DNA of 64,000 bases from Hydractinia symbiolongicarpus (GCF_029227915.1 NC_079881.1:16343501-16407500), one strand, 5' to 3'; positions 1 through 13,662 are shown, counted from the stretch's first letter. A program made the numbers and translations. Notes: a model not told the origin generated them from the sequence alone.

Positions 1-110
1 AACCGTGATCATCAGAATCAGAATTAGTTAATGAGAAAGGAACTTATTATTTGTTACCACGTTATGTCAATTTTTTAATTATTTGTAATTCAACAAAACT
101 CAAAATTTAG

Positions 111-3100
111 ATGCAGGAAAATCAACAATTGGTGGGCAATTATTGTAAGTTTCATGTACTTTTGTTCTCCAGGGTGCACAATCAGTTTTCTATCACAACG
201 AAAGTTATCATCAGTCATGAGTGGTTGATAATAGTTTTCGTTGTGCAATCATTACAATTTGTTCCTATTATTTCCCTTGCAAGGTGTATAGATCTCTGCA
301 ACATCAAATGATAGGCATGAACTTATATTGGCTTAGTATTTAAAATCTATGCAGCTTCATTATTTTAAAGTTTTATAAAGTGCAATTGCTTCTTTGTTGT
401 GAAGAAGGTTGTAAAATTTAGTTTTGCATGATGAAAATATTTGACAATATGTTCACTGTTTTTTTATAAAGTGCAATTGCTTCTTTAAAATTTAGTTTTT
501 CATTAAGAAAATATTAGACAATATGTCCACTGTTGTTTTTCAGTTTGACATATATGAGAAGCATGTTGAAATATGTCATTTACTTCCATCATCAGGCTGT
601 GAACAGGTGTATTTGATTTTACATAATGGAGTTTTACACTTACTATAAACCACACACCATTCTTTTCTAGGTTTTTAACAGGACAAGTAGATAAAAGAAC
701 ACTAGAAAAATATGAGAGAGAAGCCAAAGAAAAGAACAGAGAAACTTGGTATATATTCCTTCAATTTGTTTTTTTTTTTAGAATTTTTTCCTGCTTTACC
801 CAATAGCTCAATGCAAAGGGTGGAGTTGTTATAGTTTTTTTTCTTCTAACCCTAGGTTTACTATTTTCTGCCCAACTTATAGTTTTTGTATTTGAAATTT
901 ATTTGTGTGCTATTTTTACTGTCTTTTCTCCACAGGTATCTTTCATGGGCATTAGATACAAATTTAGAAGAAAGAGATAAGGTATTTTTTGTCATAAAGC
1001 TACTATAGAGGTGTAGCTTAATAAACGATTTTCTACCCCGTTTATGTGCAGATCTTAAAAGCTAATCAAATTTACCTTTTAGGGAAAGACTGTAGAATGT
1101 GGACGAGCTTCTTTTGATACGGAGTCAAAACATTTTGTTTTACTTGATGCACCTGGTCATAAAAGCTTTGTTCCCAACATGATTGGTGGTGCCGCCCAAG
1201 CTGATGTTGCTGTTTTGGTAAATTAATTTGTGTAGGACTATAAGTAATTAAACCTGTATAAAACTTTCAATTTGATTAGTGCATAGTCATCAAACTGCTT
1301 GAAACAGAAAAACGACTTATTCTACCTTTTTTGCTTTATTATTTCTTGTTAAAGGTTATATCAGCAAGAAAGGGTGAATTTGAAACTGGATTTGAAAGAG
1401 GTGGTCAAACAAGGTATGTGTATCGTATTTTCCAGTATATAACCCACGCGTTATATGTTTATTCTTACCACTTCCACTGTTGGTGCGGGTTATAATGTAG
1501 TGCGAGTTATAATGTAGTGCGGGTTATATGATAAGTTTTATTTTTTAATCATTTATTGTGAAATTTAAAGTTAACATTTACTGATGCACGCAAGTCAAGG
1601 TTTCTTTTTTTAACACAATCTTTTGTGGGTTGTTTTCGTTTATTTGTAGTACTAACAACCTTACAAAATTGTGCTGAATGAAACATAGCAGATATTGCAC
1701 AACTTGGTGGTGTGGGAAGAAAGTGGGGTACACAAAAAAAAAATATAACTGCATTTAATTTTTTTCACCTATTGAAATTCCTTTATATTTCTATTGCTTG
1801 CCAGTGGCTCTATTACGAGCTCTCTCTAAAACACAATTCTTGAGATATTTTTTGTTGGATGTAATTCTAATCTTTGCAATCACATTGAGATGATTTGCTT
1901 CTGGTAACAGAGCAGTGTAGCAGGTATCATTTTTAGGTGTTATTGACAAGTATTTCACAACCTAGTGCCCATGACTTCATTAATAATTCCTGTTAAAAAT
2001 ATTGAAAAATGTTTAAATTAAATCTATAGATGATAATTTTCTTTTTTTATCTTCGCTACCTTCAAGCAACAGGTGACCATCAAAAATATAAAAAATAAAT
2101 TACAAATACAATTAATAAGACACATGCAACTATCTCCTCCCCATTGCTGTAATTTATTTTATCATGCACATTGTGATTGCTGATATATAATTGGGTAGTA
2201 AAATTATATAAACATTAGAAAAGAATGTTACGTACATTGCTGTTACAGACAATCCGTCGTAATCATTATGTTATTTATTACTAGTCGATTAGGCCTGTGG
2301 ACAAAAATCCAATCATCATCATCATCATCATTCTCGGCTTAACGTCCGTTTTCCATGCTAGCATGGGTTGGACGGGGTATATTAATGACCCTCTTCCAAT
2401 CTGATCTAGACTGTGTTAGATTTAAACTCAACTTCCTCTCTATCAAGTCTGTCCTTATAACCTCCTGCCAAGTCTTTCTCGGTCTGCCTCTGGGCTTTGC
2501 CCCAGGAACTATCAAGTCTCTACACTTTCTTACCCAATTATCCTCCTCCATTCTTTCCAAGTGCCCCAGCCAATTCAATCTTCTTATCTGGATAACATCT
2601 TTAATTCTACGGAGACTTAGCCTGCTTCTTAGCTTATCTGAACTCTTTCTGTCTCTCAGACTGGCATTACACATCCACCTAACCATTCTCATATCATTCC
2701 TTTCTAAACGGTCAAGATCTTCCTGCTTCACTGCCCATGTCTCACTACCGTACAACATAACACTTCTTACACAGGCCTCATACAACCTACCTTTTACCTC
2801 AATTGACAGGACTCTGCTAGTCAATAAAGGAAGTAACTCTCTAAACTTTTTCCAAGCAGAACCTATCCTGCAAGTAACACTTCTTCCAACATATCACCTA
2901 AGTAACAGAAGCTCTTAACTATCTCTAACGAGCCACTGTTGTACATCATTAAAGCTGGAAATACTTCATTCTCTATAATCTCACCTTTGCAACGCTTGCA
3001 TACAAACTGCATGTCAGCTCTTAACCTTCCACTAATACTACTGCACTTCTTATGTACCCAATGCTTGCAAGTCTGACAAAAAATTAAGTTACTACCAACC

Positions 3101-6100
3101 CCTTTCCTGCAAACTCCACAAGGCCACTTTCCAACTACAAGGTCACACTTGGCTGCAATGCTACTTATCAAGACTTTAGACTTTGCTGTGTTTACCTTAG
3201 CCCTTTCTCTTCTAGTCCTTTCTTCCACTTCTCAAACTTTTCAACTAATTCTTCCATCGACTCTGCTATGAGAACCAAATCATCTGCATACAATAACTCC
3301 CATGGACAACCTGTTCTGAACTCCATCGACAGCGCTTCTAAGACTAGAATAAATAACAAAGGACTAAGTACAGAACCCTGATGTACACCAACATTTACAC
3401 TAAATTCATCACTAAGTGAATCATTAATCCTGACACGACTTCTAGCATTGCTGTACATAGACTGTACCATCGTAACTAGCCACTCATCCACACCTAATTT
3501 TCTCATAGCCCACTAAATAACTTTACGTGGCACTCTATCAAAAGCTTTCTCTAAATCTACAAAGGCAAAATATTTTTGTAAGGCAGGATAAAAATTTTGA
3601 TGACGTCAGCAACTCATCCACTAAAAAAAATTTGGAATTTTGTTTTCACATTGCCTCTATTGTGGAGAGCTTAAAGCGCTGATCAGGAAAATGTATATGA
3701 TCATGTGCTTTTGATGAGCGGTTATTGAGATAGGAGGGTTTAAAAGTTTTGCTGACGTCAGGAATGACCTGTGAAGACAAAAATATTGTTGAGAGATTTG
3801 CATTCCTGGTGCCTTCATCGTATAGATCTTAAAACGCTGATCAAGAAAATGTATAGGATCATGCATCTTTGACAAATGGTTGCAGAGATATTAGGGTTTG
3901 AAGGTTTTTTGATGACGTCATCAACCCGCCCATTCCAAAACCGATTTGGGGACCCAGGTTTGCGAAAATTACCCAAATTGGTCCTAGGTGGTCCCTGGTT
4001 ACCCATGCGGTGAAAAATCATTGACGTCACCACCTCGTTTCCCAGTTATTTGGCCTCAAAGTTTTAAGTGCACTGTAATGGCTTCATTAATTTAATATAG
4101 GATATTGATGTTAAAGTAGTGTGATTGACGTCGTGCCGTAACGTCCTAAAATTTAACATTTGAGACATATTTTTTCGGCGACTTCAAAGAAAATTTTGGC
4201 GACATCAAAGGAAAATGACGATTTCCACTATGATTGTCACATACAATCCGTATTATTAAAAGAGATTAATTCAACAAGGAAGTTAAGTTTAAATGTCACT
4301 CACTTGTCTCAGTCATAAAAAAATAATAACACAGTACTAAAAAACTAACGAAAAGAGGAACCATGTTTTTAAAATGATCCGGGTAAGTTAAAGTATGCTG
4401 AATTTTTTTCTTAACACAGTGCAGGTTATACAAGTGCGGGTAAGGAAAAACTTGCTGATTGATATTTTATGCGGGTTATACGAAGGTGCAGGCTATCTGG
4501 TAGCATCGGCTTTGTGATTCCTTAAAAAAGCTGAGCTGTGGGTTATACGATGTGCGGGTTATATACCAGAAAATACGGTAATGTGCAAAGTCATTCACCT
4601 AAGAAAAAAATTGACAGTAACATAATCCAATGCAAAACTTTTTTTCAGCAAAAAAATTGATTTTCTGGAATTGTAAAAGTTTTACTTCAATCAAACATTT
4701 TGTGGTAAATCTGAACCACAAAATTTTATTTGGCAAACCCTTTCTTCTTTTAAAGTATGTACATGCTTTTCTTGGTAGACCTAATGCAAATAACATGTTT
4801 TAACATGCTTCTTCTATTCTAGAGAGCATGCCATGTTAGCTAAAACAGCTGGTGTAAAATATTTGATAATACTTGTTAACAAAATGGACGATCCTACCGT
4901 AGAATGGGCGGAAAGCAGGTGGGTTCATGAGTTGCTTCTGCTTCTATATGGCAGTAACTTTTCTTTTTTTACTTGCTGTGTCTAAATAAGTTCTTTATAT
5001 ATTTAGGTATCAGGAAGTTACTTCCAAGTTAACACCTTATTTAAAGAAAACTGGATTCAAACCAAGTGGTAATATTTGTTTTATTTTTTGTGTAAAAGTT
5101 TATTGACGAAAGGAAGAGTAAAAAAAGAAAGGCCAGTATATAAAATGAATAAAAGTTGGATAAGCTGAAAAAAAAGTAACGATCTGCTTGCCTGAACAAT
5201 GCGTGTGCTTTTTTTTGGAAATATTCAAAAAGTTTATTGTTTATGTGTAATAATTTGGTTTTTTAGAAATGACTTTTATGCCATGCTCTGGTTTTACTGG
5301 TGCCAATCTAAAAGACAAAGTAGATGCATCTGTCTGTTCTTGGTATAATGGTAAATCCTTCCTAGATCATCTCGACACACTACCAGATTTTGAGTGGCCT
5401 TTTGATGAGCCTGTTAAAGTATTGATCAGTGAGAGATATAAGGATATGGGTACAATTGTTATTGCCAAGGTTGAATCAGGAACTGTACGCAAAGGCGATA
5501 GTTATATGTTGATGCCAAATAAACACACTGTAAAGATTGTAGCTATAGTTGGGGCTGACGAGAATGAAAAAAATACATGTCGTGCAGGCGAGAATGTGAA
5601 ACTAAAGTTGTCTGGTGTGGAAGAAGATGAAGTGTTGCCAGGTTTTGTCCTCTCTGATCCAAGTGCTTTATGCAACACTGGTCAAGTTTTTGACGCACAG
5701 ATTGTTATCTTGGAACACAAGAGTATTATTTGTGCTGGATACAAAGCTGTTTTGCATATTCATAACGCTGTTGAGGAAGTTACACTTGTGGTAAGTTTAA
5801 AAAATCAGATTTTTTCTAAATGCTAATGGTCTGTTGTACTTTGTTAAATGCAGGGTAGTCGATAACTTATGAAAAAGATACAAAAATCTGGGAAAAGGGG
5901 GCTAATTACTTTTTATCGCGAAAAGAAAGATGGCGAATTATTTGGCTAGAGTTACAGACTTTCAAAGTCGCTCGAATTCTATAATTCCAGTCGAATTAAT
6001 AACGAACACGTGCTGTATTCATCTTTGTAGTTTCCAAGGTTAATTTTGTTGCTGTGCTGTTTTTCAACATTGGTTCATTAAAGATGGAAATAACAGAAAC

Positions 6101-7554
6101 TTGATAATTTCAAATCACACAGCACATAAGCAATACACTGGTACTTTCTCATATTTGGCAAATTTGCGTACCTACTAACTTAACTATGTATTACACAAAG
6201 ATGGAGAACTAATGCATAAGATGGGGAGCAAATCCATAACTTTTAGATGAGCCATTATTTTTTGTTGAGGGCGGTCAGGAAAGGTTTTTACATTTAAGTA
6301 AAATAATTTAGACTACACGTTGATTAATTTATCTGATTATTTCTACAGGGATTAATAAGCACTATCAACAGAAAGACAGGTGAAAAGAGTACGACGAGAC
6401 CCAGGTTTGTTTGCTACTACGGTTATGTGGAAAGTGTATGAACAGTAGAAATATTATCTTGTGAATATTAGAATGTATTTCTTCACAATTTTTTTTATGT
6501 TTTTTAACATCCTGACAATCACACCATATTTAGGTTTATCAAACAAGACACGATCGCTATTGCACGATTCAAAACCGCCAATTTAATCTGTATGGAAACA
6601 TTTCAAGCATTTGCACCCATGGGTAGATTCACATTACGTGACGAAGGTAAAAGATTGTTGCGTTTTAAACTGTAAATTCTCAGTGCGCCTGCTTAGTTTA
6701 TTGCAATTATTTCCTCATCCCTGCATCACATTACTTGAAAAGAATATTTGACAAGTGCACCCTTCGTAGTTTCTTGCATTGCACGCGCCTGAAAGTCGCT
6801 CTTGTAGCCAGATAGGCACTATGCGATTTTGTATTTTTGTTGCACTTAATTTATTGCGTTTTAAAGTCTTTAAAGTTAGCTATTCTGCGGTAGGCTTCAC
6901 ATATCGTTACATCTGACCCAACTTTACTTCGGAGAGGTTTTGTGACTTTTACTTAAATCTGCAATATTAATTTCTCAGCAAAAAAATTACTCGTTGGTCA
7001 TTCGTAAAATTAAAAAAAACAACCAAATTCCCAGTTTTTTATATCACCTTTTAAAACACTTGACTGAAATGAAAATGCTTCAAATAAATGTTGCAGTACC
7101 TGGCTACGCTATGCAAACAAAATTCGTCAACTATTGAAAAATAGCCTAATGCAACAATGTTGCTGCATGGTGCAATCTTATCACTAAGGCGCATGCAATG
7201 CAACAGATTGCATGACATGCGTATGAAATGCGTGTCTCGAAGGAGAAAAAAGCCAGATAAGTTCTCTGTTTGAGTTATTAAGAAATGTTTCTCTGACATA
7301 GCTTTCTTTGTTCTTCCTTTCCAATGAATGCGACGTTAAGATCTGACGTTTTGTTTGGCAGTATAAAAACTTCTTTGGACATTTGATAGAACTAGATAAT
7401 ATGCTGTTGTTTGTCCACAGAATGAGACTTTATCACGACTGTATAAACAATGAGTCACGTGTTGTTGTAATGTTCCATTCTCTCTCCTTTAGGAAAGACA
7501 ATTGCTATCGGTAAAGTGCTAAATGTACGGCATAAGAAAGAGCAAGCAGATTAA
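111..7554 (+). CDS. GSPT1: Eukaryotic peptide chain release factor 3 (eRF3/GSPT), 3' part of gene, 11 exons
   Basis: Exons: 111-144, 671-748, 936-981, 1083-1217, 1355-1413, 4823-4918, 5007-5068, 5267-5790, 6349-6404, 6534-6646, 7493-7554 (stop TAA 7552-7554). All joins keep frame and use GT-AG sites. About 420 residues are visible. They cover the GTPase domain from within the P-loop ([10 protein letters not shown]), through KGKTVE, DAPGH (G3), NKMDD (G4) and PCSGFTGAN (G5), then the two beta-barrel domains ending in [17 protein letters not shown]. eRF3 binds eRF1 and GTP and drives translation termination in the cytoplasm. GGQ after the P-loop and the [18 protein letters not shown] stretch fit eRF3 rather than HBS1L or eEF1A. 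The residues before the P-loop aspartate (GHV) and the N-terminal PABP-binding extension must lie upstream of base 1; no exon for them is visible in 1-110. Introns 1414-4822 and 6647-7492 are the large ones, the first filled by mobile DNA. Confidence 0.96.
2307..3575 (-). pseudogene. Dead, 5'-truncated non-LTR retrotransposon (LINE) reverse transcriptase fragment
   Basis: Read on the minus strand from about 3575. It shows RT motif A ([12 protein letters not shown]), motif B region ([11 protein letters not shown]), the catalytic motif YADD near 3275, then a PHD-like Cys/His finger (about 2995-3130) and the C-terminal segment typical of such LINEs ([18 protein letters not shown], about 2690-2750; [10 protein letters not shown], about 2555-2590). 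It is broken by an in-frame TAG just upstream of MRKLGVDEW (about 3507), a frameshift near 3195 and another near 2830-2860. The 3' end abuts an ATC microsatellite (2308-2331), a tail style known in RTE-like LINEs. N-terminal RT and endonuclease are missing. It is nested inside the TIR element. Confidence 0.9.
3595..4040. repeat. Tandem repeat, ~155-bp unit, about 3 copies
   Basis: Three diverged units each begin with a tgacgtca-type palindrome (about 3600, 3753 and 3913). Each of the first two full units carries gatcaagaaaatgtataggatc-like sequence (near 3680 and 3839). A fourth start is at about 4021. The array lies inside the TIR element next to the LINE fragment. Confidence 0.65.
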
Positions 7555-7720
7555 ATGTTTTTCATATTTTATCATTGGATTGGACAGCTCTGCGGTGCTG
7601 TTATTTCCACTTTGATCGAGTTGGTGAATCTCATAATGGTGGCGAAGTTTGTGTACGCAAGCCGAAGCGGAAGCAGAAGAAGACGTATAAGAGGAGAAAA
7701 AACATTAAATAACAATTTAC

Positions 7721-7726
7721 AATAAA
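7721..7726 (+). promoter_or_regulatory. Polyadenylation signal of eRF3
   Basis: A canonical AATAAA lies 167 bases after the eRF3 stop codon. It is followed by a GT-rich tract (repeats of tgtcgttattacgtt, about 7745-7820), which fits a downstream cleavage element. Confidence 0.7.
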
Positions 7727-10139
7727 CACGTTGACGGGTTTAATTACATTGTTTGGTTGTGTCGTTATTACGTTATTACGTTGTGTCGTTGTTACGTTGT
7801 TGTTGTGCCGTTGTTACGTTTTTTTGATCTCGCAATGAAGTTCGCAACAGGCAGGATACTATTTCTAGGGAAAATATTCAATGTAATTTTTTTTTAAAAC
7901 GTAAACGTTGCGGTTTTCTTCCCTGTTATCATACAAAGATAACACTGGATTTCACTGGAAACTATGACTTTTTCACTGTTCGTTAAAACTGACTTTCTTA
8001 CTGTCCGTTGAAACTATGACTTTCTCACTGTTCTTTGAAACTAACTTGTTTCGCTGTGTATTAAAAAATCATAAATTATGTTCGTAAAAACTACGACTTA
8101 TTTCACTGTTCGTTGAAACTATGACTTATTTCACTGTTCATTGGAAATATGAGAATGTTTAATGATATTTATATCGAATTTCTAAGCGATATTTTATTGA
8201 TACAAAGATGAAATATTCTTGCTGGTTTTATTTTTTATATATTTGCAGTATTTGTTATTTTCATATTAAGCAAAAGAATGGTTTTGATAGAAGGCAAAGG
8301 AATGTTTCGAAACGTCGAAAAATGTTGTCTCGACGTCATCCGATGTTTAGATTTGCCTTCTTCCCGACCTACCCCGATCTTTAAAACCAAGAATTATTAA
8401 AGCACAATCCCTCGTACATATGTTTCAGTAAAGTGTGTGAACGACAAATCAGTTCGTAATAATTTTATTCTCTAAAAAATTGATGCTTCTTGCATAAAAT
8501 ACAGTGGTCCCAGCCGACATTATCATAAAAATTCATAAAATGAGCAATTTTTTCTCAAAAATGATAAAGTTAACATAAAATTGATTTGTTGACAAAAGAT
8601 CATAATTTTTGCACATCACGTGTTCTCCAAAATTTTGTTTATTGCGCAATATTCAGGAGCAATTTTGCTCGCACCGATTGTTTCAAAAGTCAATCCAATA
8701 CCCACTAGAATGCGGTAAGTTTTACTCGCATTATAGAGACAAAATGTATTTTTTTCTGTTGAGCGAAGCGCGATCGTCGCGGCGAAACTTTGATTCCCAG
8801 GGCCTGTGTTCTCCTTGTTAGATCTGACGCCAAGCAGACAAAAAAGATCTGGAAACGAGGTTGTGCGCAGAAGAGCAAGGATAGGCTTGTGTTTAGTTTT
8901 GAAACTAATGGGTTGAGTTTTCAGGCTCTTCTATTCTCATTTTATTTTTTAATGTCAAAATCATGAATAGTGTTCTAATGTGTTGGCAATTACTTGTAAT
9001 TTCCATCTCGTGTGTAATGAGTAGCTTTCCTCTTATCTACTAGAAGAGTGCGGATATATTGGCTTTTTGCGTGCAACAATCTGATTTTTTTGATGTTATT
9101 AGTATTACTGTCAGCTGTTTACAGCTTGATGTTTTAAGTAATTTAATCCGTTTGCTGCTAAAAATAAAACTGTTAAGGGGGTGGATTAATGTTTCATACT
9201 TTCAATTTTGTTACATATTTGTTATAAAGCTAGGCACACCTGTACTTTCAAAAAATAAGAATGTCTGTTCAGCGTTCTTTAAACTTTAACCATTTTAAAT
9301 TAGTCAAAACGAGAGTTTACAGAGTTTACTCATTCAAAACCACGTTCAAACTAAAAGTTTCTTTATGCGTACAGTATTGAGGTTTTTATTAGTGCGTTGT
9401 AGTGTTGCCCCCGTGTGATTTTTGTTTAGAAACGACAACAACAACAGAGTTGTACAAGCTGGTGTCAGGGACAATCTAAATTTACGTCAAAAACATAACG
9501 GTTGCGTTCTATAATGCCCATAAATAGTTTTGCTGGACTCTCTCCATCATCGTGTCTGTTGTTTCAATGAAAAACTAAAAAATTACTGCGAAGGAGTCAA
9601 CTTTCACTTGGATACATGGTTTCTATTCAGTGATTAATCCAATAAGTCTTGTTGCGTCCATAGTTGAAACTAAATTATGTTTTCTTTCTTGTTCTGTTAA
9701 CAATTGGTATATTTTATACAAAAAAAAAATGCAAAGCGTTGTAACCTATGTTGCGATTAAACTTTTCCAATAAATTTCAATCTTTAAAAATGTATGATCT
9801 TGTTGAGAATGTCGACCAAAAGTTAGCAAAAATTTACTTATAACTATGAGAAAAAAAGAAGAATATAACACCAGCAGGGATTTCGTAGCTTAAAAAAGAA
9901 AAAAACGACCGGAAGAAATATTTTTATGGTCTTCAGTACATTGTTCATTTATATTTGCTCGTAGAAACCACCTTGATCGCTGTCTCATTAAAAATTCAAC
10001 ATTTCTGCATGTTTGTTATGAACTTTCGAGGGTTGTTGTTAATATTTAGGGGGTTTATTAAAAAATTATTTTGGTTGAATGATAAAACAACTCATAATTA
10101 AAATAGTCTTTTATTATAATATTATTTAAATGCAGTTAA
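7727..10139. other. Intergenic region eRF3 to actin
   Basis: No gene is supported here. It holds a short minisatellite (7950-8152) and a relic end of an inverted-repeat element near 8851-8865 (ctggaaacgaggttg, matching the end of the foldback at 12.9 kb). Otherwise it is AT-rich sequence in which I see nothing. Confidence 0.6.
7950..8152. repeat. Minisatellite, 30-36-bp unit, about 6 diverged copies
   Basis: The unit is built around ttcactgttcgttgaaacta followed by tgactt. Copies vary by small indels and substitutions and are uneven in length. Confidence 0.7.
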
Positions 10140-10285
10140 AATCCCTGGTAAAAAGTAATTATAAAAAATAAAAAAGCACTTAAAAGCTCAACATAATTTT
10201 CTTGTTTTTTCTAGCCCCCGTACAATCAAAAGCGTTCTATTGTTTTGAGCCAACAATAGAACTTGCACGCAGAATGTTCTTTTTG

Positions 10286-10295
10286 CCATATATGG
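10286..10295 (+). promoter_or_regulatory. CArG box (SRF site) upstream of actin
   Basis: The bases CCATATATGG are a perfect CC(A/T)6GG serum-response element, 142 bases before the actin ATG. SRF control of actin promoters through CArG boxes is well known in animals; use here is inferred. An AT-rich TATA-like run (ttataaaaaata) lies about 10159-10170, and a pyrimidine-rich stretch before the ATG (about 10396-10416) could hold the transcription start. Confidence 0.6.
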
Positions 10296-10421
10296 TTAGA
10301 AAACTTGCTATCGTGTATGAGCTTAAATTCGCAGCCCGGAGACGAAACGCCCTCACCAGGTTCATTACGAACTTAGCATTAAATTGACAAGACGTTCATT
10401 TTTTTCTCTTACACTTCGTAA

Positions 10422-11870
<1,449 letters not shown>

Positions 11871-12898
11871 GCTCCTTGAAGTAAAGGTCCCGCCCACAAA
11901 CAACAGGGCGGTAGACTAGAAACTAACTTGTCATTTTGTCACCTAATTTTGACATTTTTCAAAAATCCATCTTGTAACAGGCTTTTTGTGCACAACTTTG
12001 TAAGCCTTATAATTTTTGTAATACAGATATCCACTAAAAATGTAAATAATTTAATAACGGGATTGTTATACAATAACGAATCTCTCATAATAATTAATTT
12101 TTTTCCCCCGGTGGTCGTGTGTCTTCATCAGAGGCAAACTTACTTTTTTAAACCACACGAAAACGGAAGATAACACGCAAATTTGTGATGATCTATCCCT
12201 TCAAAAAATCGCTGGCGCCCTTGGTCATTTGGAAATAATTCCTGCCCTGACTGACGCATTTTTTGATTTTTTGTTGCGGAGAGGCCGTCGAAACGAAGTT
12301 ACGATAACTAACAAGTATCGACCAGCCTATTTTGCGTCGATACTTTGGGTAGCATTTTCTTTATTCGTACTATTCGCGCTTAATAATTTTCACGCATTTG
12401 CCCCCAAAAAGTTAACTATTCTTCCGTTTTTATTAGTCACACTACTAAAAATAGATATTTTCCAGATAACTCATAACTTTTTCTTTTAAAAAAAACTCTG
12501 TTTTGGGAACAAATGTGTGCGCAGACGGAAGGATTTAAAAAACGGAATATACAGCCGACTCTCAATTTGATTTTTCAGGAGGATAAAATTTCTATCGAAT
12601 TAGGTATAGAATCGAATTAGAAATTTTAGGAGGGTAAAGTAGAAAAATTGAATAATACAGGGAAATTAATGCAAACTCCCCAAAAGGGAATAAAATATGC
12701 ATTTTTAATCTGGATACTTTTTTATCTTTTAAGATCTCTGAAAATAGTCTTCAATATTTAATACTTCAATGGTTATGTTAGTATCGGACAAGGTCCCACT
12801 GAAGGATGTTTGAAACCCACGTCTACATCGGTTTCTAATTTTCTCATGACGTTTTCCTTTAATTCCAAATCCACAAACGGGTTATCCTCATCATTTAC
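11871..12898. other. Actin 3' UTR and downstream intergenic sequence
   Basis: No canonical AATAAA is seen in the first 300 bases after the actin stop; variants such as TATAAT and AATAAT are present near 12008-12060. A 86-codon open frame at 12229-12489 has no recognisable homology or context and is not called as a gene. A short imperfect inverted pair of gaattag/ctatcgaattagg elements lies near 12580-12650. Confidence 0.5.
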
Positions 12899-12991
12899 AA
12901 CCTCGTCCCCAGGACCTCTTTTCGCTTTTTTGATATCGATGGCGCCATCCCCGATAACAAAAAAGCGAAAAGAGGTCCTGGAGACGAGGTT
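12899..12991. mobile_element. Foldback / MITE-like element, 93 bp, near-perfect hairpin
   Basis: The left arm aacctcgtccccaggacctc then ttttcgctttttt pairs with the right arm aaaaaagcgaaaagaggtcc then tggagacgaggtt, around a centre at ggcgcc (about 12941). A relic of the same arm is at 8851-8865. No target duplication could be defined. Confidence 0.75.
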
Positions 12992-13224
12992 GCATCATTT
13001 AGCGCTCTTTCCACAGTTTCGCTGGATATTTCTGCTTCTTTAAAACAGTTCGTGAAAGTTTGACTAGAAACAGAATCCCATGCTACTTGTAACATTTTCA
13101 TAGCAGTTGAAATTGAAAATTTGGGAAGCCGACTGTTCTTCCCAAATTTAGGATCTGCTCTTGCACCACCAGAGAACGTTATTTCGCTTTGTCTTTTGTA
13201 TCAATACTTCATGGAAAATGTGCT

Positions 13225-13662
13225 TACCGTAATGCTTCGAATAAACGCCCCCTTCTATTAAACGCCCCCTTGAATAGACGCCCCTCCTTTTCAGTCATTT
13301 TTTAAATAAACGCCCCCTCTAATAGACGCCACCCTCGAATAGATGCCCCTCCCTCATAAGGGGCGCTTATTCGAGGCGATAATAAAAGTATACTTACTTA
13401 CATACTCTTTTCCTAAATCTTAGGTTTAAGGTTGGAAATTTAGTTTTTCCCTTTTGAAGTTCATTCTTTAAAACATGTGAATATCTTTTATTTTCTGTTG
13501 TGAAGATATATATTATAGGTATCCTTAAAAACTGCAAAAGAGATGAAGTGTAAAAAATTTAATAAACACCCCCTCTTTTAAACGCCCCCTCGAATAGACG
13601 CCCCCCAAAAATGTCAAAAAATTTAATAAACGCCCCGGGCGTTTATTCGAAGCAATACGGTA
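13225..13662. mobile_element. MITE, 438 bp, TIR family TACCGTA...AATAAACGCCC
   Basis: Left end TACCGTAATGCTTCGAATAA then ACGCCC; right end on the other strand TACCGTATTGCTTCGAATAA then ACGCCC. Internal sub-repeats aataaacgccccctc / gaatagacgcccc recur at about 13250-13360 and 13560-13610. No coding capacity. The target duplication is unclear (tgc-containing flanks). Confidence 0.85.

Larger units (their letters stand above)
1416..4585. mobile_element. 3.16 kb terminal-inverted-repeat element with 5-bp target duplication in an eRF3 intron
   Basis: The element runs 1421-4580. The left end reads TATCGTATTTTCCAGTATAT and the right end, on the other strand, TACCGTATTTTCTGGTATAT; similarity continues through AACCC for about 28 bases. 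It is flanked by the direct repeat ATGTG (1416-1420 and 4581-4585). Sub-terminal copies of tgcgggttata sit inside both ends (about 1482-1530 and 4420-4565). No transposase reading frame is visible, so it looks non-autonomous. The interior carries a nested LINE fragment and a tandem repeat. The superfamily is not assigned. The element fills nearly all of the 3409-base intron. Confidence 0.8.

Noticed and set aside
111-7554. HBS1L or eEF1A as identity of the first gene
   Set aside because: AGKSTIGGQ, the [14 protein letters not shown] stretch and the [13 protein letters not shown] end fit eRF3 specifically.
10202-10387. 61-codon open frame just upstream of actin
   Set aside because: It lies in the actin promoter/5' UTR, spans the CArG box and has no homology.
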